The translations under genes were made by a program, and so were the position numbers. From Cyprinodon diabolis (taxonomy: Eukaryota > Chordata > Actinopteri > Cyprinodontiformes > Cyprinodontidae), in the NCBI GenBank assembly GCA_030533445.1, contig CM060078.1:25917091-25981090 (forward strand): 64,000 nt of DNA. The letters are read 5' to 3'. Below are positions 1 to 64,000 of the stretch, one piece after another (position 1 is the first letter of the stretch; each line of letters starts with the position of its first letter). The notes below the pieces were generated by a model that saw only the letters and a program-made list of their open reading frames with translations, ran no database searches and was not told where the DNA came from.

Positions 1-3000
1 AATTTTCCTAATATTGAAAAGGCTATATTTTCTTGACATTTTTTGAGTTAATTTAATTCAAAAGACAGTTTTCTCAGAGTACAGTCTAAGATTTCTTTCT
101 GAAACTGGTCTAAATTTTCGCCTTCATGTTCTACAGTAGGATGACTTGCTGTGCTGTTTGGCTTTGCAATTAAATCCATTACACTTCTGTTATTAAATAC
201 TCATTTAGAGAATGTCACTTTAATATTAAAAGCAATTATAAATTCACAGTATGTGCCAGCAAAACATGGCAGAAGCAGCAGGCACAAATTATGAAAAAAT
301 TAACATCAGTAGAATGTAACAGTCACCAACTTTATATTTTATCGACAGTGAGATCTGTATTAAAGCAAAGGAAACCTAAAAACATTGATATAACCCTTAA
401 AGCAATATAATTATAGCATTTGTGACCAGTTTAACTGTAACAACAAATGCAGAATTTCTGCACTGCTGTAGAATTAATATGGATCAATGGGTCAAATGAA
501 TAACCCTAAAGGGTTTTTGGTTCAATAGACTGTTGCATCGATGACACTCATTTTATTTTTTATGGATTTTGAAGGTTTATAATTTCTGTTTGTCGTTATT
601 AGAGTTTGTCTCCATTAAATGTGTTATATGTTCTAATATTATATGGGTCTCCTCACCTGTGTTTTGCTATTTGAGGATTGCAAAACCAAGTAAAGGTCAA
701 AGGTGACACATCTGACATCAATACTGAATCTTAAGGTTTTTAAAAAACACAATCTGGGAGTTGGTCCCACTAGTCTTCTCCTGACAGTCAAACTAAATGT
801 TGAGTTCTCAAAGATTTTATCTTGGTGCAAGCTCAAACTTTCTATGACTCCCTTGTTTTAGCTCTCTGCTTTGGCAGTGTTAGGAGTCTTTGACATGATG
901 GAAGACCCTTCCACAACCAATTTTCAGTTTCTTGGCTGTGGACGGGCAATTCTTGTCCAATCTGCATTTTATTTTTTTTTAACCGTAACTCAGAAGTATA
1001 AAGAGAACACCAGTGCTATTAAACACAGCCATTTCTTAGTAGATGGAATTTACACCCCCTCTTGCATTATCAGAGGCAGAATAAACCACACACGTGATGA
1101 AGAAACATTTTCTTTTTTGATAAAATGTTACATCTCTTTAATTTCTCTGGCTTCATTATCGTAAAGTTTGACTTTTCTAGCTACGGTAGCATTGGCACAC
1201 AGTAGACAGAAATGGTGAACGGTGTTGATACAATCCTCTAATTATACAAGGTAATCAAAAGAGAATGCTGATTTCAGAGAAAACTAATATGTCAAAATTT
1301 TTCATCCTGGAAGAAAAAAATTATGTAACTGTGAAGCTGTTAATGGGAAATTGTGACTATATTACTTGATAAAGTTTAGTCTCTGTGCTTGCAAGTTGTT
1401 GCAAATCTTGTATAAGGCTGTTGTATGAAGTGCAATCCCTTCCATAATCTGGTGGATACCAGAATAAGAGGCAATAAATTAGAAAAAGGAAATCAGATTA
1501 TTAAAAGAGCAGGCAAAGAAAGGATGCTTTACAGATTAAATATAATGCAGAGCCTTAGGCATCTTCTCTATCAGACCATAATTAAACTTCTTCACAGAAA
1601 GGTGTCTTTGATGCTGCCTGCTAAAGGAGATCCTCACTTTCTAGAGCCTTCACTATTTATAAAAACTCTTTGATGAGACATGGATAGTTTGTGTGAGATT
1701 TAGGAGTAAAACATATTTAACTGAGTTTTATTTACTTCTCTTTTAAGATTGATCTTAAAATGATAACTTTGAAAGATCAGTTTAATCGACCCAATCAAGC
1801 AAAAGAATTAGCAATTAAGGTAGTACACGTCTAATTTCTAATTACCTTCTTACCTGCAAATGGAGCCATATTAAACTACTCACAATAATAAATTAGTATA
1901 AAAGGTTAACTAACAATATTTACAAAATCTAGAATCATTAGATTTTACCCTCACAGGTCTAAATAAAAACGTGTAATTGTATGCCTTTGTTCGAGTAGTC
2001 TTTAAAATGGTTTGGCTCATGTCAAAAAGTCAAAAGTTTTAAGAACCATTTGATACAAGTAAGATACATCTTAGAAGTTCACTGTTATTTTACGACCTCT
2101 TTAAAATCTTTTTAATCGCTTATTAATTTTATATTTATAATATTCTATATTAAAATAATTTTTGGTAAAAATAAAGTAGAAAAACTGTATTACATAAACT
2201 TTGACATTATCTTAAAAAAGAGCTTCATCTCTATATTTACTGCCAGAGCTGTACATCTTCATGAATGCTTGAAAAAACTTATAGACACCTGCTTCTTTCA
2301 CTTTATAAACACCTGCTTCTTTGTGTTGAATTTAGGATTCATTTAAAACAGGTATAGATTTGAAAATAGCGATCCAAAGGTTTTTTCAGTCTGGGACCTA
2401 TAGTAATGGAGAGCAATGACCCCTTTGAAATGTCTGACCCTGGGACTGGGACCAAAGGCAATTACATCAGACTAGGAGTTGAGGTGTTGTTGATTAAAAC
2501 AAGCCCTGAGAGTTTTAAAGCAGAATTCTACCTGAAAATAAGTTAATTCAAAGTAACAATTTCACAACCATTCATACCAGAAGCTACCTCACATTGAAAA
2601 CTTTAAATAAAACATGACAAATTTGACCGTAAAGCTGTTAAAGTAGAAATGAGCAAATCCCTGAACTTTAACATACATCAACCCTTCAATTCATGGTGTA
2701 ATTTCCCGTTATCACTGCGACCAATAGGCAGTGATGGGACTAACGGCGTTGAAAGTAACGGCGTTACTAACGCCGTTACCTTGTTTTAGTAACGAGTAAT
2801 CTAACTAATTACTTTGACTGTAACTATAACGCAGTTACCATTGCAGACACCCCGTTACTGCGCGTTACTTAGGTCGCACAATGAACCTTTTTTCATGATA
2901 GGACTCGTGCGCAGCTGCGTGAAGCTGACACCCCACCCACGTCAAAAAACTCTGCAAATAGACTGAATGGTTAGTGCAACGTTAGTGCAGATTTGTGCAG

Positions 3001-6000
3001 AAAAAAATATTGTTTGTGCTACTTTTGTTTAAGAGATATTAAAGATTATTTTTTTAGGTCATCCTGAGGTGCGCGCCTTGTCATGAGAGAGGGGAGGATG
3101 AGAATGGCTGATGTATAGTGAGATTCCGTCTGTCAGTTGGGTAGGTGGGTGTTTCTGCTGGCGGGTGTTAACGTACAGCACACACAGAGAGATGGAGAGT
3201 CAGGAGGATCCAGCAGCAAAACAGCGTTTTCCTGATGGAAATACCGGTGTTACGTCGAGCTGCGTTTCCCCATCAGATACGGTTTCCTCTGCATCTCCGC
3301 ACAGCGCAGGCGGCAAGAGTCACCGCGCAAGCGACAGGAAACGCGCATGCTCGCTAAAGGCGCGCACCAGTCGCCCTGTGCTCGCGCCACAGAACTATGG
3401 AGAGCGTGAACGATCAAATGATTAACCTGACAACAGCCAGAAATGATAGCTTATATGGAGAAAGGGAGAAATCTGGATGGATGGATACTCTGCCTTCTCA
3501 ACCTACTGTATTTTTTATTTTAAACATTATTTGATGGCCTTTGTGGCAGGGATGGAGATCCATATTTTATGTCACACACAGAGTATACATCTAGATAGAT
3601 AGATGGATAGATAGATGTTGCAGTATCTATAACAACCCAAACACACAGGACTTCAGAATTAGACATCCCCAGTTATTAATTTCATATACTCACCAGATCT
3701 GAATGCCCTGTTAAAAAACTTCACATGGCGTTCCCCCCTGATGTCATTTACATTGAGTTGCAATAAATGCTAAACTCTCTGCAGGTTCTTGTCTTTGTCG
3801 TCCGCTCTATTCAGCTGGCTTTGGAAACACACGGCGAGAAGGTGGGGGCTGGGTGGTGAGGGTTACGGGGGCGAGAAACGCAAAAGTAACGCAATAGTTA
3901 CTTTTACTAGTAACTAGTTACTTTTATTGTGGAGTAACTCAGTTAGTAACTCAGTTACTTTTTGGGAGAAGTAACTAGTAACTATAACTAATTACTTTTT
4001 CAAAGTAACGTGCCCAACACTGCCAATAGGAAGTAGCATGGCAAACAAAATAACTTGATTTTCCCTGTAGTTTAATCACCGTCATAAAGATGTTACTACA
4101 TGTGCCATCAGGGTTGGGAGTCCCAGATTTATTGGATAGTCTGTTGGAACTTAAGAACGCTCCTTCTAAGGTTTTAAAAATTAAACGGTTATGTGGTTAG
4201 AACACTGGTTTGGACATATCAATGGATTGTGGGGTGAGCTGAAGTACATAAAGCAGTTCAGTTAATCAACCTAAAGCTGGAGGTAGCAGAAAATATATGA
4301 AATCTGAATATAGTAAGAATTTAAAATGGTCGACTGACCTAACAATTGTTCACTAAAAGTGTTAAATTATTTCTAACTAAAATCAATACATTAATTAATT
4401 CCCATTAAACACCTGTTATGCATTTTGTTCTTTGTAAAAGGAATTCTGGTATAGCTAGAAAAAAAAGCTCCTGATTAAAAGGCGCCATATGCAGCTGTCT
4501 ATGTTCAGATAACCATGTTCAAACTCTGCAGTCATTTTCATGCCACCATAAACTCCAGAATATAAACAAAGATTTGTTTAATTTTGACTGCAGTAAGTTG
4601 CCTTTACCCTTCTGCAAACCTCTGGCATAGGTCAGACATAAGTGTTGTGCAGAAGTTTAAAAAAGGGAATGTGCTGACATGAAGTTCATTCTATATTTGC
4701 CCTGAGCCACTTGCAGCTGTCTCTTGGCAGGCTAAATATAATATGTGGCTGCTATGCCACTTTTCAGCTGGTCATATTACACTGTATTATCAGTTGATCT
4801 GATAACTTAAATACTGGTCATTTCTTTAAAACATTAGACATGCTCTCATAATATTAAAGATTATTTCAAATACTGAAGAAGCTGCATTCTTCAGGAAAAT
4901 GTTAATGTGGAAATAGTTTCCATTTTTTGCAGAGAAAGAATCACAAAGTTACCAGTTTAACAGCCTAATGGACTGTGGTAGCATCTGTTGACCATCTGTT
5001 GAAAATTAGACTGGTCCAGAATCCAAATACATTGGAAAACCTTCTTTACTAATGCTTTAAGATATGAATTCCAGCTTGTTTAACTGCACACATACACTGG
5101 ACAATGTTCTCCTTAACTTAAAATATAACACATCAGGAAATAAACCTGCATAACAATGATTGTTAATTTAATTTTTCCAATTATGATAGGCTGTCTGACT
5201 TAAACATGCAATTTTTCATACTGTAGGTTTATTTATTTTTGTATTTTCTGCAATTATATCAGTTTTGTATTAGGGCTGGAAAATGTGGCCAAAACTTAAA
5301 AAAAAATATACGTCTCAATTTTCTGTCAGTGCAATATAATTATATCAGTAAAAACAAGCCTCTGAAACTGCCAGAAATTACCCCATAAGCAACTTATATA
5401 AATATGTTTGCATCTATGAAGCTTTTCCAAGGCAACATTTAAAAAAAAAATTGCATCTACTTTAAGTTTGATTCACTACCATATTTTTTTTCTTACAAAG
5501 GAAAGCCTGAGAAATAGTCCTACTTTGTGTTGGTCTAATCCAAATAATGAACAGAAGATTGTAGATGTACTATAGGTTAGAAGTTCAATACATTAGAAGC
5601 CAACTGTGCCCTGCAAAAGTATATCTCGTATATCACATGGTTTTAAATCTCTTATGCTGCACACACTTAAGCACAAACATTTAATTATAATTAAACAGGA
5701 TGTCAGTGACTCTATAAGGAGCTGCTGTCCTTATAATCACCTGTAAAGTTACTGTGCAGAAATATGATTTACAGCTGTTTAGATGTTCTCTTAACTGTTT
5801 ATATATATATCAGCAGACAAAGGATTCACACTGAGGTCATAAAATGCCACTGGTTGAGCTGTTTTGGAAAAACAAGGACAAAGATGGATTACATTTGACT
5901 CAAATGTGTACCATATCTTCCCATCTTTTCTTAGTGTGTAAAATTCCCCCACTCCAAAAACAAAAAACACAAATAAAATCTCCAAATGCATATTTTCCTG

Positions 6001-6281
6001 CATGTCTCTTTCATTTATTTATCATGGGGAGTTGCATTAACTAGCATTTAAAGCCAGAGGCCATAGCAGTAATGATTTAAAAACCATGAAAGCTTTTGCT
6101 TTAATACATAGCTCATGGGAAGTAGAGCCATATACAGTATACCCTTGACTAAGCATTAATATTTCATGCTTCCCTTCCCTGAGTCTGTCTGGATATTTTA
6201 GTAAGTTGGTTTACTTGGTAATATGATGTGGTAATAAGAGAGGTTGAACTGAATGAGACAGTATTTTTGTTTTGTTTACAG
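1..6281 (+). other. 3' part of intron 1 of cacna2d1
   Basis: This stretch is AT-rich non-coding DNA ending in the acceptor tttgtttacag before exon 2. The only assignable content is the hAT-like element at 2729-4022. Short open frames elsewhere (for example 871-1164 and 1425-1673) show no recognisable family, and no signal-peptide exon was seen. Confidence 0.75.
2729..4022. mobile_element. hAT-like non-autonomous DNA transposon with 8-bp TSD
   Basis: The element starts cagtgatggg and ends cccaacactg, so its termini are near-inverted (CAGTG-A/T-TGGG). Both ends are packed with subterminal GTTACT/AGTAAC motifs, typical of fish hAT elements. It is flanked by a perfect 8-bp target duplication, ccaatagg, at 2721-2728 and 4023-4030. 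The interior has a CpG-rich block (about 3070-3400) with a short open frame at 3111-3425 that is not a full transposase and shows no ribonuclease-H fold motifs. A GATA-type microsatellite sits at 3592-3617. I read it as a deletion derivative that may retain a promoter and first-exon region of a parent element. Confidence 0.85.
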
Positions 6282-63160
<56,879 letters not shown>

Positions 63161-63347
63161 GTAAGCAAAATCCCAGTTATTTTTTGAAACAGATTTTCCA
63201 GCAACCAAGCAATGCCCAAATACAAAGTTTAACAAGACTTAATTTTCAATATATTGCCAGAATTGACCACTAAAGTAAGTAGTGAGTATTTTGACTGATA
63301 TGTGCATTGATATTTGCCTAATCTGGATAAATATGCTGGAGAACCTA

Positions 63348-64000
63348 CACTCACCGGCGACTTTATTAGGTACACCTGTCCAACTGCTCGTTAACACTTA
63401 ATTTCTAAGCAGCCAATCACATGGCTGCAACTCAGTGCATATAGGCATGTAGACATGGTCAAGACAATCTCCTGCAGTTCAAACCGAGCATCAGTATGGG
63501 GAAGAAAGGTGATTTGAGGGACTTTGAACGTGGCATGATTGTTGGTGCCAGAAGGGCTGGTCTGAGTATTTCAGAAACTGCTTATCTACTGGGATTTTCA
63601 CGCACAACCATCACTATGGTGTACAGAGAATGGTCCGAAAAAGAAAAAACATCCAGTGAGCGGCAGTTCTGTGGGCGGAAATGCCTTGTTGATGCCAGAG
63701 GTCAGAGGAGAATGGCCAGACTGGTTCGAGCAGATAGAAGGGCAACAGTGACTCAAATAACCACCCGTTACAACCAAGGTGGGCAGAAGAGCATCTCTGA
63801 ACGCACAGTACGTCGAACTTTGAGGCAGATGGGCTACAGCAGCAGAAGACCACACCGGGTGCCACTCCTTTCAGCTAAGAACAGGAAACTGAGGCTACAA
63901 TTTGCACAAGCTCATCGAAATTGGACAATAGAAGATTGGAAAACGTTGCCTGGTCTGATGAGTCTCGATTTCTGCTGCGACATTCGGATGGTAGGGTCAG
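63348..64000 (+). mobile_element. Tc1-like transposon, left part, cut by window end
   Basis: It begins with cactcaccggcgacttta after a TA (63346-63347), then ttaggtacacctgtccaact, the characteristic left end of one of the commonest Tc1 families in teleosts. The transposase gene starts at 63496. It is a different family from the element at 25176. Confidence 0.92.
63496..64000 (+). pseudogene. Tc1-like transposase, N-terminal part, frameshifted
   Basis: The frame starts MGKKGDLRDFERGMIVGARR and includes helix-turn-helix segments (SISETAYLLGFSRTTITMVY and KSISERTVRRTLRQMGYSSR). Near 63940-63944 the frame changes: the expected W-K-N-V-A-W-S-D-E-S-R-F block appears in another frame, as if one A were lost from an A run, so the catalytic domain is out of frame. 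The rest is beyond the window. Confidence 0.85.

Larger units (their letters stand above)
63161..64000 (+). other. Start of intron 18
   Basis: About 190 bp of unremarkable sequence precede a Tc1-like element that runs off the window. Confidence 0.85.

Noticed and set aside
871..1164. 97-aa open frame upstream of exon 2, considered as a first exon
   Set aside because: It lacks a signal peptide resembling alpha2/delta-1, has no suitable donor in phase, and lies in AT-rich sequence with no promoter features.

Overview
The window is vertebrate, almost certainly teleost, nuclear DNA. It is AT-rich, has long introns, and carries fish-type repeats: Tc1-like DNA transposons, hAT and PIF/Harbinger-like non-autonomous elements, an L1-type LINE, other LINE fossils and a solo LTR. 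I cannot name the species.

One host gene crosses the whole window on the + strand: a cacna2d1-type gene for the voltage-gated calcium channel alpha2/delta-1 subunit. Seventeen internal exons are resolved (6282 to 63160, about 1,525 coding nt, about 508 residues). All junctions are GT/AG and all phases agree. Exon 1 (signal peptide) must lie upstream, and the C-terminal half (rest of the Cache region, delta peptide, membrane anchor) lies downstream. Exons 2-5 encode the N-terminal helical region, exon 6 a divergent acidic linker, exons 7-15 the region up to and including the VWA domain with its MIDAS motif (DASGS) and the RRR motif tied to gabapentin binding, and exons 16-18 the start of the Cache-like region.

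Layout. 1-6.3 kb: end of intron 1 with a 1.3 kb hAT-like element flanked by a perfect 8-bp duplication. 6.3-7.8 kb: exons 2-3. 7.8-30.8 kb: a 23 kb intron 3 with a Harbinger-like element containing a long (TA)n tract, a dispersed teleost repeat, a Tc1 element with an intact DD34E transposase inserted into a LINE relic, and a 2.5 kb 5'-truncated L1-type LINE with an 11-bp duplication. 30.8-33.5 kb: exons 4-6. 33.5-47.5 kb: intron 6 with a hAT nested in a Harbinger-like MITE, a Tc1 fossil, and a LINE relic split by a SINE-like insertion. 47.5-52.4 kb: exons 7-10, with a solo LTR and two MITE-like elements in intron 9. 52.4-57.8 kb: intron 10 with an antisense LINE relic. 57.8-63.2 kb: exons 11-18, compact. 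63.3 kb to the end: the left part of a second Tc1-like element with a frameshifted transposase.

I found no operon, CRISPR array, rRNA or functional tRNA gene, and no second host protein-coding gene. The observations most worth a second look are the layered transposon insertions, whose order can be read from target-site duplications, a lysine/arginine-rich insert in the VWA-side exon 15, and several strong hairpins in introns.
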